A stretch of 34,368 nt of DNA from Gammaproteobacteria bacterium (GTDB lineage: Bacteria; Pseudomonadota; Gammaproteobacteria; Steroidobacterales; Steroidobacteraceae): assembly GCA_019235245.1 (NCBI GenBank), contig JAFAKO010000052.1:1-34368 (forward strand). Direction: 5' to 3'. Below the pieces are notes generated by a model. That model had not been told where the DNA came from and made no database searches. It was given only the letters and a program-made list of their open reading frames with translations. Numbering within the stretch: the first letter of the stretch is position 1; every line of letters begins with the position of its first letter. The translations under genes and the position numbers were made by a program. This document shows positions 1 through 7,687 of the stretch, in pieces.

Positions 1-155
1 CGCACCGCCGTGACCGTGGCGTTGGCCACCGGCGTACCCGTGGGCGTCGTGAGCCGGCCGACGATGGCGCCCGGTCCGGCGGCATCGGCGGTCCGGTGCC
101 CGGCCAGCGCGAGCAGCGCCAGCGCCGTCAGGATCCACCTGGCTCGCGCGGTCAT
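1..155 (-). CDS. Secreted protein with carboxypeptidase-regulatory-like N-terminus (partial)
   Basis: Only the N-terminal 51 codons are in the window; the gene continues beyond base 1. Translation from the ATG at 155 gives a Sec-type signal peptide (MTARARWILTALALLALAG...) followed by GAIVGRLTTPTGTPVANATV. That is the typical first strand pair of a carboxypeptidase-regulatory-like beta-sandwich (motif G-x-V-x-D/T...G-x-P-x-x-x-A-x-V). A GAGGAA Shine-Dalgarno sequence lies about 8 bases upstream of the ATG. The ORF track does not list it because it is open at the window edge. Such domains head TonB-dependent receptors, surface proteins and some peptidases, so the full product cannot be named. 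It is divergent from the M28 peptidase gene. Confidence 0.6.
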   Translation of the reverse strand, partial: MTARARWILTALALLALAGHRTADAAGPGAIVGRLTTPTGTPVANATVTAV

Positions 156-315
156 CGAATGCGTTCCTCAGTCGTGGTCGCCGCGCAGTGCAGCGACAGG
201 GTCCGTCATCGTACGCAGCGGTGCGTGCGCCGATAGACCACGTGCTGTTAAGAAATCGCGAGGCCGCCCACGGGCGTGCTACCGTTATCGCTCCACGACC
301 TGCGGAAAAATCACC
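156..315. other. Divergent intergenic region, no gene seen
   Basis: This 160-base spacer separates the leftward secreted-protein gene from the rightward M28 peptidase gene and should hold both promoters. The stretch around 249-312 is the least GC-rich part. I see no convincing -35/-10 pair, hairpin or small ORF with a good ribosome site. The track ORF starting at base 10 runs through it only because the frame is open; it has no start signal there. Confidence 0.4.
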
Positions 316-2004
316 GTGGCTGCGCTCCGCGAGACCGCGCGACTCGGCTTCATTCTCTTCACCCTGCTGCTCACACGCGCGGCGCTCGCCGAGGATACGC
401 CATTGCCCGCCGCGGTCGAGCAGGCCGCGCGCACCTACATCACGCGCGGCGCGCTCGAGGGGCCGATCCGCTTCCTGTCCTCGGATCTGCTCGAGGGCCG
501 CGGCCCGGCGACGCGCGGCGACCAGCTCGCGCGGCTCTACCTGCAGACCCGGCTCGAGGGCCTCGGATACCAGGGAGCGTTTGCCAATGGCGCCTGGCAG
601 CAGCCTTTCGACATCGTCGGAATCCGCGGCCAGTTTCCCAAGAGCTGGAGCTTCCAGGGCCGCAGCGCGCGCGTCGATCTCACCTGGCGCGAGGACTACA
701 TCGCGGTGAGCGGGCTGCAGAGCGAGAGCGTCGCCATCGACGATGCCGAGCTCGTGTTCGTCGGCTACGGCATCCAGGCGCCCGAGTTCCGCTGGGACGA
801 CTACAAGGGGACGAATCTCACGGGAAAGATCCTCGTGATGATGAACAACGATCCCGACTGGGACCCCAACCTGTTCGCCGGCAAGCGCCGCCTCTACTAC
901 GGCCGCTGGGACTACAAGTACGAGAGCGCCGCGCGCCAGGACGCAGCCGGCGCCATCATCATTCACACGACGCCCTCGGCGGGCTATCCGTGGCAGGTGG
1001 TGCAGAGCTCCTGGGGTGGGGAGCAGTTTGCGCTGCCCGCCGGCAACGAGCCGCGGCTGCGACTGAAGGCGTGGGCCAGCGAGGATGCGGTACGGCGGCT
1101 GCTGAAATCGAGCGGCTACGAGCTCGATCAGCTGGTGGCTTCCGCCCATTCGCGTGATTTCCATCCGCTGCCGCTCGGCATCCGTACCTCGATCGGCTTC
1201 ACCAACAAACTCGCGAGCGTCCAGACCGCCAACGTGGGCGGCGTGCTGCCCGGCAGCGAGCCGCAACTCAGTGCGCAGGTCGTGGTGCTCTCGGCGCACC
1301 ACGACCACTTCGGCATCGGTGAGCCCGATGCGAGCGGTGACCGCATCCATCACGGCGCGGTCGACAACGCCTCCGGTTGCGCGCAGGTGCTGGCGATCGC
1401 CCAGGCGTTCGCGGCGCTGCCGGAGCGGCCGCGGCGCTCGATACTGGCGCTGTTCGTGGCCGGCGAGGAGCGCGGTCTGCTCGGCTCGAAGTTCTACGCC
1501 GAGCATCCGAGCGTCGCAGCGGGCCGCATCGCGGCGGACATCAATATCGATGGCGGCAACATCTTCGGGCGCACGCGCGATGCAACCTCGATCGCCCTCG
1601 GCAAGTCCTCGCTCGATGCGGTGGCCGCGCGCGTCGCGGCGACGCAGGGACGCACCGTGAAGGGCGACCAGTTCCCGGACCGCGGTTATTACTACCGCTC
1701 CGACCAGTTCTCCTTCGCGCGCATCGGCGTGCCGGCGCTGTACTTCTCCGACGGCACCGATTTCATCGGCCGGCCGCCGGAGTGGGGACGCCAGCAGATC
1801 GAGCAGTGGGAGCTGAAGAAGTATCATCAGCCCGCGGACAAGCTGGACGACAGCTGGAACTTCGACGGTATGATCGAGGACGCACAGCTCGCCATGCTGT
1901 CGGCGTGGCTGGTCGCGCAGGCCGATGCCATGCCCACCTGGAAGGCGGGCGATGAGTTCGAGGCGGCGCGCAAGCGCGCGCTCGCCGCGCTCGGCAGTCC
2001 GTAA
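316..2004 (+). CDS. Exported M28 family zinc metallopeptidase with PA domain
   Basis: Likely an exported aminopeptidase-type zinc hydrolase. The track ORF begins at base 10, but I choose the GTG at 316. From there the protein (562 aa) starts with a clean signal peptide (MAALRETARLGFILFTLLL...ALA), whereas the earlier 102 codons are low-complexity. After the signal peptide come a helical lead-in, a protease-associated (PA) domain near residues 140-260 (VFVGYGIQAPE, GKILVMMNNDPDWD), then the M28 catalytic domain. The expected di-zinc ligands are visible in order: SAHHDHFG (about 325), AVDNASG (about 347), the GEE of AGEERGLLGS (about 382), NIDGG (about 411) and a late His in KKYHQPADK (about 502). 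Substrate unknown. It ends 9 bases before the aminotransferase gene, so the two are probably co-transcribed. Confidence 0.88.
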   Translation: MAALRETARLGFILFTLLLTRAALAEDTPLPAAVEQAARTYITRGALEGPIRFLSSDLLEGRGPATRGDQLARLYLQTRLEGLGYQGAFANGAWQQPFDIVGIRGQFPKSWSFQGRSARVDLTWREDYIAVSGLQSESVAIDDAELVFVGYGIQAPEFRWDDYKGTNLTGKILVMMNNDPDWDPNLFAGKRRLYYGRWDYKYESAARQDAAGAIIIHTTPSAGYPWQVVQSSWGGEQFALPAGNEPRLRLKAWASEDAVRRLLKSSGYELDQLVASAHSRDFHPLPLGIRTSIGFTNKLASVQTANVGGVLPGSEPQLSAQVVVLSAHHDHFGIGEPDASGDRIHHGAVDNASGCAQVLAIAQAFAALPERPRRSILALFVAGEERGLLGSKFYAEHPSVAAGRIAADINIDGGNIFGRTRDATSIALGKSSLDAVAARVAATQGRTVKGDQFPDRGYYYRSDQFSFARIGVPALYFSDGTDFIGRPPEWGRQQIEQWELKKYHQPADKLDDSWNFDGMIEDAQLAMLSAWLVAQADAMPTWKAGDEFEAARKRALAALGSP

Positions 2005-2013
2005 GGGGAGCGT

Positions 2014-3210
2014 ATGTTCGAGCATCTCGCCAGCGTCGTCCCGGACCCGATCCTCGGCCTCATGGCGGCCTTCCGCGCCGACACCGACCCGCGCAAGGTC
2101 GATCTCGGGATTGGCGTGTATCGCGACGAGGACGGCAACACGCCGGTGCCCGCCGCGGTGCGCAGCGCCGAGCGCGCGCTGCTCGCCAGCCAGAAAACCA
2201 AGAGCTACGTCGGCCCGGCGGGAAATCCGGGATTCAACCAGGCCATGGAGCAGCTGGTGTTCGGCGCCGCGCACCCGGCCGTGACGGGCGGCCGCGTGCG
2301 CAGCGTGCAGACTCCGGGCGGATGCGGTGCGCTGCGGCTCGGCGCGGAGCTGATCCGGGCCGCCGCGCCCGACAGCGTGGTGCACGTCAGCACCCCGACC
2401 TGGGCCAACCACACTCCGCTGCTCGCCGGCAGCGGACTGCGGCTCGAGCGCTACCCGTATTTCGATGCCACGACCGGCGGGGTGCAGTTCGCCGCGATGA
2501 TGGCCGCCGTGCAGCGGCTGCCGCCGCGGGCGGTGCTCCTGGTGCACGCCTCCTGCCACAACCCGACCGGCGCGGATCTCTCCACCGAGCAGTGGCGCGA
2601 GCTGCTCGAGGTGGTGAGACGGCGCGAGCTGCTGCCCTTCATCGACATGGCCTACCAGGGGCTGGGCGAAGGCCTCGATGCCGATGCGTTCGGGCTGCGG
2701 CTGTTCTGCGCCGAGCTGCCGGAGGTGCTGTGCGCGGTGTCCTGCTCGAAGAACTTCGGCCTGTACCGTGAGCGCACCGGCTCCCTGCACCTGGTGAGCC
2801 CGTCGCCGGCCGCGGCAGATGCGGCGCTCAGCCAGCTGGTGCGCATTGCCCGCGGCATCTGGTCGATGCCACCCGATCACGGCGCGGCCATCGTGCACGC
2901 GGTCCTTGCCGAGCAGACGCTGCGCGCGCAATGGCTCGCCGAGCTCGAGGGCATGCGCCGGCGCATCGTGGAGCTGCGCCTGGAGGTGGTGCAGCAGCTG
3001 CGACGGCACTGCCCGCAGCGCGACTTCGGCTTCATCGCGCGCCAGCGCGGCATGTTCTCGTTCTTCGGTATCGAGACGGCCCAGGTGCAGGCGCTGCGCC
3101 AGCGCCATCACGTCTACATGACCGACGACAGCCGCATGAACATCGCCGGCCTGCGGCGCGGCAATCTCGAGTACTTCGCGCAGGCCGTGTCGCAGACGCT
3201 GGCCGCGTAG
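2014..3210 (+). CDS. Aspartate/aromatic amino acid aminotransferase (class I, AspC/TyrB type)
   Basis: PLP-dependent transaminase of fold type I, 398 aa, the usual size for AspC/TyrB. The N-terminus (MFEHLASVVPDPILGLMAAF) and the GIGVYRDEDG segment closely match this subfamily. HASCHNPTG holds the Asn that contacts PLP, and SCSKNFGLYRERTG holds the Schiff-base lysine at about residue 246. The C-terminal Arg that binds the substrate carboxylate is probably in DDSRMNIAG. AspC and TyrB cannot be separated by eye, so no symbol is given. The start is ATG with GGGGAG just upstream. It could transaminate aspartate, tyrosine or phenylalanine, and relatives sometimes accept kynurenine, though that is speculation here. 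It converges on the receptor gene with only a 9-base gap. Confidence 0.88.
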   Translation: MFEHLASVVPDPILGLMAAFRADTDPRKVDLGIGVYRDEDGNTPVPAAVRSAERALLASQKTKSYVGPAGNPGFNQAMEQLVFGAAHPAVTGGRVRSVQTPGGCGALRLGAELIRAAAPDSVVHVSTPTWANHTPLLAGSGLRLERYPYFDATTGGVQFAAMMAAVQRLPPRAVLLVHASCHNPTGADLSTEQWRELLEVVRRRELLPFIDMAYQGLGEGLDADAFGLRLFCAELPEVLCAVSCSKNFGLYRERTGSLHLVSPSPAAADAALSQLVRIARGIWSMPPDHGAAIVHAVLAEQTLRAQWLAELEGMRRRIVELRLEVVQQLRRHCPQRDFGFIARQRGMFSFFGIETAQVQALRQRHHVYMTDDSRMNIAGLRRGNLEYFAQAVSQTLAA

Positions 3211-3219
3211 CCCGCCGCC

Positions 3220-5616
3220 TCAGTCCCGGCGCAGGCGCACTCCGGCCCACAGCGCGCGCGGCTGCGCCGGCGACACCAGGTCCTCGTTCGTCCAGCCCGC
3301 GGGAGCGGCGATGAAGGTTCCCGCGGCAGTGAAGGAGTTGCTCGCGAGGAACCCGGCGGTGGCGTAGTGACGGTCGAAGAGGTTGGCGACCTTCGCGAAC
3401 AGCTCGCAGCCCGCGGCGATCCGCACGGTGGCGTGCAGGTCGGTCACAGCGTAGGCGGGCAGCCGGCCGCTGCCGAGGATCAGCGCACCGGCCGCGTTGG
3501 TGGCGCCCGCCTGGTTGGCGTTGTTCTCATTGCCGTGCAGGTAGGAGCCGGATGCGGCAACCAGGTTGGCTCCGAGGTCCCAGCCGCGGGCGCGGTACTC
3601 GAGCATCAGGCGTCCGGTGTGGCGCGGAATGAGCGGAATGTGCGCGCCGGGGCTGACGAGAATGTTGCCGGCCGCGTCGGCGCTGCTGTTCGATGCGGCG
3701 TTCACCGCGAAGCTCGAGCGATAGGTCGCATCGACGAGACTGTAGCTCGCCTGCCAGCGGAAACCGGTGTGCTGTCCGCCGATGGCGAGATCGAGTCCCT
3801 GACGGCGGGTGCTGCCGACATTGTCGAAGTAGCCTGAGTTGGCGGCGGTGGCGACGAACTGGATATCGTCGCTGTTGACGGTGCGGAACGCGCCGGCGCT
3901 CCACACCAGGCTCCTGCCGGGAGTCTCAGCGCGCACGCCCAGCTCGGCGGTGCGCGCGATGACCTGCTGCAGGGATGGGTCGCCGGCGAACTCGTTGGGC
4001 AGTCCGCAGGGTGCGCCGGGATTCGCGCAGCCGAGCTCGATGACGGTCGGGGCACGGCTCGCTTCGGCGTACTGCACGTAAAAGGTCGGGGCGTGGCCCG
4101 GTGTCAACGTGAAGCCCATGGATGGATTGAGACGGCTGAAGGTGTGATCACCGCTCAGCGGGCGGGCGAGGCCGAAGCCGGCGCCATAGTCGCCGAGGTT
4201 GCTGTTCACGCTGTAGCCGGCGAGCGTCTCGGTGCTGCGGTTGTAGCGCGCCGACACCGTTAGGTGCAGGAGGCTGCCGGGCGAGAGGGTGTCGGTCGCG
4301 TACAGGCCAAAGGCGCGGCTGTGGCCGGCGAGCGAGACCACGGTCTGGTCATTGAAGGGACTCTGCGCGTCAATCACCATGCGCTCGGCCGATAACTGTC
4401 CGTACTGGTACGACTGCGTGAAGTCATCGTCCGATCCGTTGTAGTCGGCGCCGAGGATCGCCTGGTTGGGCGCGCCGCGGAGCGGATGCGCATCGGTGAG
4501 CTGCAGGCCGGCGCCGGCGCCATGCTGGCTGAGCCGGCCCGAGGCGTTCTGTCCCGGCGAGCACCACAGGAGCTCCGCGGCGCTCGCCGGCGGGGTGTCG
4601 CAGCGCAACGGCGGGCCGCTGTAGTCCTCATCGAGGTAGCTGGCGTTGATGTTGCCGTTGACGGTGCTCGTGAGCAGCTCGCGGTAGTAGGCGTTGCCCG
4701 AGAGCAGCAGCCACGGCGTCAGGAACTGCGTGGCGGTGAGATTGAGGAAGTTGAGGCGATTCTCGGTGAGGTCGGGCGGGGTGTAGCTCGCCTCGCGGCG
4801 GTAGTCGAGCATGCTGGTCGGGAGCGGGCCGTTGCCGTTGAGACGCGTGTCGGCATAGGTGTAGCTGAGGTCGATGTCGGTGCGCTCGTCCTGCCAGCCG
4901 GCCTTGCCGAACGCCTGCCAGAGCCGCGAGGGCGAGAAGTCGCGCCACCCGTCCTCGTCGAAGTATCTCGCGGTCACGAAATAATCGAAGCGGCCGTGCC
5001 CGGCGCCGGTGGTCGCCTCGAACGAACGGCGGCCGAAGGAGCCGCCGTAAGCCTCGAGCTCGGTGCCGGGATTGTCGTGCCCGCTCTTGGTCCGCACCGA
5101 GAGCGCTCCGCCGAGCGTGTTCAGTCCGAACACGGGATTGGATCCCGAGATGAGCGTGACGGTGGAGATCGCCGACTGCGGCAGCAGGTCCCAGTTCACG
5201 GTGTCGCCGAAGGACTCATTGACGCGTACGCCGTCCACGTACACCGAGAGCCCCTCGGGCGTGCCGAGGAGTGGCGAGGCGGTAAAGCCGTGATACGTGA
5301 CCTCGGGCTGCAGCGGGCTGGCGCTGGTCTCGCTCACGTGGATACCGCTGAAGTTGTCGTTGAGGTAGTCGCCGAGATCGACCGACAGCTGCCGCTGCAT
5401 GCTCTCGCTGTCGCCGGTCTGCACGCCGGCAGGAATCTGCCCGCGCGGCAGCCCGAGGCCGGCCTGTGGCGTGTTGCCGATCACCGTGACCTGCGGCAGC
5501 TCCTGCACGGTCGCAGGATTCGCCGGCGCCGGCACCGTCGGCTCGCTGGCGGCCGCCGCCAGCGGCAGCCCGCAGACCGTGAGCCACGAGAGGCCGCTCC
5601 GATAGCGACCGGCCAT
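3220..5616 (-). CDS. TonB-dependent outer-membrane receptor
   Basis: A 798-aa outer-membrane active transporter of unknown substrate. Order seen: signal peptide (to about ASEP, residue 25), a TonB-box-like ELPQVTVIGN near residue 40, a plug domain (about 70-185: VYVDGVRVNESFGDTVNWD, GGALSVRTKSG), then a beta-barrel rich in alternating aromatic strands with long loops. The barrel ends in GVRLRRD rather than the aromatic residue common at the C-terminus of outer-membrane barrels. Its ATG overlaps the stop of the upstream Lrp-type gene by one base (TGATG), so translation is probably coupled and expression follows the regulator. Given its neighbours (Lrp regulator, putA), import of a peptide or amino-acid-linked ligand is plausible, but siderophore uptake cannot be excluded. 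Confidence 0.9.
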   Translation of the reverse strand: MAGRYRSGLSWLTVCGLPLAAAASEPTVPAPANPATVQELPQVTVIGNTPQAGLGLPRGQIPAGVQTGDSESMQRQLSVDLGDYLNDNFSGIHVSETSASPLQPEVTYHGFTASPLLGTPEGLSVYVDGVRVNESFGDTVNWDLLPQSAISTVTLISGSNPVFGLNTLGGALSVRTKSGHDNPGTELEAYGGSFGRRSFEATTGAGHGRFDYFVTARYFDEDGWRDFSPSRLWQAFGKAGWQDERTDIDLSYTYADTRLNGNGPLPTSMLDYRREASYTPPDLTENRLNFLNLTATQFLTPWLLLSGNAYYRELLTSTVNGNINASYLDEDYSGPPLRCDTPPASAAELLWCSPGQNASGRLSQHGAGAGLQLTDAHPLRGAPNQAILGADYNGSDDDFTQSYQYGQLSAERMVIDAQSPFNDQTVVSLAGHSRAFGLYATDTLSPGSLLHLTVSARYNRSTETLAGYSVNSNLGDYGAGFGLARPLSGDHTFSRLNPSMGFTLTPGHAPTFYVQYAEASRAPTVIELGCANPGAPCGLPNEFAGDPSLQQVIARTAELGVRAETPGRSLVWSAGAFRTVNSDDIQFVATAANSGYFDNVGSTRRQGLDLAIGGQHTGFRWQASYSLVDATYRSSFAVNAASNSSADAAGNILVSPGAHIPLIPRHTGRLMLEYRARGWDLGANLVAASGSYLHGNENNANQAGATNAAGALILGSGRLPAYAVTDLHATVRIAAGCELFAKVANLFDRHYATAGFLASNSFTAAGTFIAAPAGWTNEDLVSPAQPRALWAGVRLRRD

Positions 5617-6125
5617 CAGTCGGGGACGATGATACGGTGCGTCGACTTGACCTCTTCCATGACGAAGTAGGTGTGCGTCTGTTGCACGCCACGCACCGCG
5701 GCGATGCGGTCACCGAGAAAGCGCCGGTAGCTCTCCATGTCCCGGACGCGCACCTTCAGCAGATAGTCGAAGCCGCCCGCCACCATGTGGCACTCCATGA
5801 CCTCATCGTGCGCCAGCATCGCCTGCTTGAAGTCGTCGAACGCATCCGGAGTGGTGCGATCGAGTGAGACCTCGACGTAGGCCAGCAGTCCCAGTCCCAG
5901 GCGTCGCGGGTTGAGGCGCGCGAAATAGCCTTCGATGTAGCCTCCGGACTCGAGGCGGCGGACGCGCTCGAGGGTCGGCGTCACGGTGAGATGCACCTCG
6001 CGCGCCAGCTGCGAAACCGAGGTCCGTCCATCCTGCTGCAGCCGCGCCAGCAGCCGGCGGTCGATACGGTCGAGCACGCGCTCGGCAGTCGCCTGAGCTG
6101 GCGCGGGGGTCGTCGAGGCTGTCAT
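5616..6125 (-). CDS. Lrp/AsnC family transcriptional regulator, divergent from putA (PutR-like)
   Basis: A 169-aa leucine-responsive-type regulator. Residues about 19-70 form the N-terminal helix-turn-helix (LDRIDRRLLARLQQDGR, then LTVTPTLERVRRLESGGYI), very close to E. coli Lrp. The C-terminal RAM ligand/oligomerisation domain follows (YVEVSLDR, ECHMVAGGFDYLLKVRV, TYFVMEEVK). It is divergent from putA across an AT-rich 98-base spacer. This is the arrangement known for PutR/Lrp activators of proline catabolism in bacteria whose PutA lacks its own DNA-binding domain. No Shine-Dalgarno sequence precedes the ATG and a TATAAT box lies only 8 bases upstream, so the mRNA may be leaderless. It forms an overlapping pair with the receptor gene downstream. 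Confidence 0.92.
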   Translation of the reverse strand: MTASTTPAPAQATAERVLDRIDRRLLARLQQDGRTSVSQLAREVHLTVTPTLERVRRLESGGYIEGYFARLNPRRLGLGLLAYVEVSLDRTTPDAFDDFKQAMLAHDEVMECHMVAGGFDYLLKVRVRDMESYRRFLGDRIAAVRGVQQTHTYFVMEEVKSTHRIIVPD

Positions 6126-6223
6126 GGCAGTTGATTATACTAATAATAACCTTTAAACGTGAAACTATTCTCTGCAGATTCCAATAAAATAAGCGAAATT
6201 TTCCACAAGCGCGGAGTATCGGC
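6126..6223. promoter_or_regulatory. AT-rich divergent promoter/operator between lrp-type gene and putA
   Basis: The spacer is strikingly AT-rich compared with the surrounding DNA. On the minus strand a TTCACG (6163-6158), 18-base spacer and perfect TATAAT (6139-6134) form a promoter for the regulator gene, predicting a start about 1-2 bases before its ATG. On the plus strand TAAAAT (6185-6190) could be a -10 for putA, but no good -35 matches it, as often seen at activator-dependent promoters. GGAG at 6213-6216 is a good ribosome site for putA. An 8-base palindrome TCTGCAGA sits mid-spacer (6171-6178). Regulator binding here is inferred from the divergent layout. Confidence 0.65.
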
Positions 6224-7687
6224 ATGAAGGACACCGGGGTCAGCCTGACGGAGCTGCGCACGCGGCTGCGCGCCGCAACGCTGCGGGCGGAGGCGGACGC
6301 CTCGGACGAGGCGGTCGCCGACCTGGTGCCGGCTCTGGGTGCGCTCGAGCGTGCGCGCGAGCGCGCTGCGCGCTGGGTCGAAGCGGCGCGCGCCGATCAA
6401 CGCTCGCGGCCGCTCGTCGAGCGGATGCTCGAGCAGTTTCCCCTCGACAGTGCGCAGGGCAAGGCGCTCATGAGTCTCGCGGAGGCACTGCTGCGCACGC
6501 CCGATGCCAGGCGCGCCGACCAGCTCATCGCCGAGCGGCTCGCGACCATTCGCGAGGCGGGCGTCCCCGGTGACACGGACCTGTTGCTGCGCACCGGCTT
6601 CACCTTGCTCGGTGCCGCCGGCAGGCTCCTGCCGGATGTGCTCGGCGAGCTCGCCGGTGAGTTCTCCACCGCGAGCCTCACGCGGCCGGTCATCGCACCG
6701 GTCGTGAGAGCGGCGCTGCGCCAGTCGATGCAGCTGCTGGGTCACGCCTTCATCGTCGGTCAGACCATCGATGAGGCGCTGGCACGCGGCGCGGCCGACC
6801 CGGAGCTGTCGCTGTGCTCCTACGACGTGCTCGGCGAGGGCGCGCGCACGGAAGCGGATGCGCAGCGCTATTTCGACGCCTACTCCCAGGCCATCGGCGC
6901 GCTCGCGCAGCAGGCGGCACACGGCACGCACGCGCGCTCGGGCATCTCGGTGAAGCTCTCGGCGCTCGAGCCGCGCTACACGCTGTTGCAGAGCTCGCTG
7001 GTACACGAGCGACTCGCCCCGCGGATGCTCGAGCTCGCACTCCAGGCGGCCCGCGCCGGTATCGGCTTCACCGTCGATGCGGAAGAGGCAGACCGCCTCG
7101 ACCTGTCGCTCGACATCATGGAGGCGCTGGCGCGTGATGCGCGGACCCGCGAGTGGGACGGCCTCGGGCTCGCCGTGCAGGCCTACGGCCGACGCGCGCC
7201 GCTGGTCATCGCCTGGGTGGCGCAGCTGGCGCGCGAGAGCGGCCGGCGCATGAGCGTGCGCCTCGTGAAGGGCGCCTACTGGGACAGCGAGATCAAGCGT
7301 GCGCAGGAGCGCGGACTGGCGAGCTTCCCGGTCTATACCTCCAAGGCGGCGACCGATGCGAGCTACCTCGAGTGCGTGCGCGACCTGTTCGCCGTGCCCG
7401 AGGTCATCTATCCCCAGTTCGCGACCCACAATGCCTACACCGTCGCCGCGGTACTGGAGCTCGCGCCGCCTGGGGCCGCCTACGAGTTCCAGCGGCTGCA
7501 CGGCATGGGCGAGGCGCTGTACGCGGCGGCGCGGGCCGAAGTGCCGCATCTGCCGCCGGTGCGCGTGTATGCGCCCGTCGGCACCCACGAAGAGCTGCTG
7601 CCATACCTGGTGCGACGGCTGCTCGAGAACGGCGCCAACACTTCTTTCGTGCACCAGTTCATGAATCCGCAGATCCCGGTGGAGTAG
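6224..7687 (+). CDS. putA: Proline dehydrogenase half of PutA, ending at an in-frame TAG
   Basis: The first 487 codons of a PutA-type proline utilisation protein: FAD-dependent oxidation of proline to pyrroline-5-carboxylate. It begins with the helical arm, without a ribbon-helix-helix DNA-binding domain. The TIM-barrel PRODH domain follows: GISVKLSALEPRY, TVDAEEADRLDLSLD, RLVKGAYWDSEIKRAQ, YPQFATHNAYT, YEFQRLHGMGE and YAPVGTHEELLPYLVRRLLENGAN, all nearly identical to family consensus. The frame then stops at TAG (7685-7687) after NPQIPVE, exactly in the linker. The aldehyde dehydrogenase half resumes in the same frame at the next codon. Start ATG has GGAG 7 bases upstream. Either putA is split, or it carries a nonsense change or sequence error; see findings. 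Confidence 0.9.
   Translation: MKDTGVSLTELRTRLRAATLRAEADASDEAVADLVPALGALERARERAARWVEAARADQRSRPLVERMLEQFPLDSAQGKALMSLAEALLRTPDARRADQLIAERLATIREAGVPGDTDLLLRTGFTLLGAAGRLLPDVLGELAGEFSTASLTRPVIAPVVRAALRQSMQLLGHAFIVGQTIDEALARGAADPELSLCSYDVLGEGARTEADAQRYFDAYSQAIGALAQQAAHGTHARSGISVKLSALEPRYTLLQSSLVHERLAPRMLELALQAARAGIGFTVDAEEADRLDLSLDIMEALARDARTREWDGLGLAVQAYGRRAPLVIAWVAQLARESGRRMSVRLVKGAYWDSEIKRAQERGLASFPVYTSKAATDASYLECVRDLFAVPEVIYPQFATHNAYTVAAVLELAPPGAAYEFQRLHGMGEALYAAARAEVPHLPPVRVYAPVGTHEELLPYLVRRLLENGANTSFVHQFMNPQIPVE

Noticed and set aside
10-315. N-terminal extension of the M28 peptidase as given by the ORF track
   Set aside because: The first 102 codons overlap a divergent gene and its promoter, have no ribosome site, and would bury the signal peptide that begins at the GTG at 316.
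6140-7654. 504-codon minus-strand ORF
   Set aside because: Antisense to the proline dehydrogenase domain, which carries clear catalytic motifs; the shadow does not.
7685-7687. Amber recoding (pyrrolysine or suppressor readthrough) in putA
   Set aside because: TAG ends the aminotransferase, the P5C dehydrogenase, the yyaL-like gene and the small lipoprotein gene, so it acts as an ordinary stop here. No nearby insertion signal could be recognised. Readthrough is possible but not supported.
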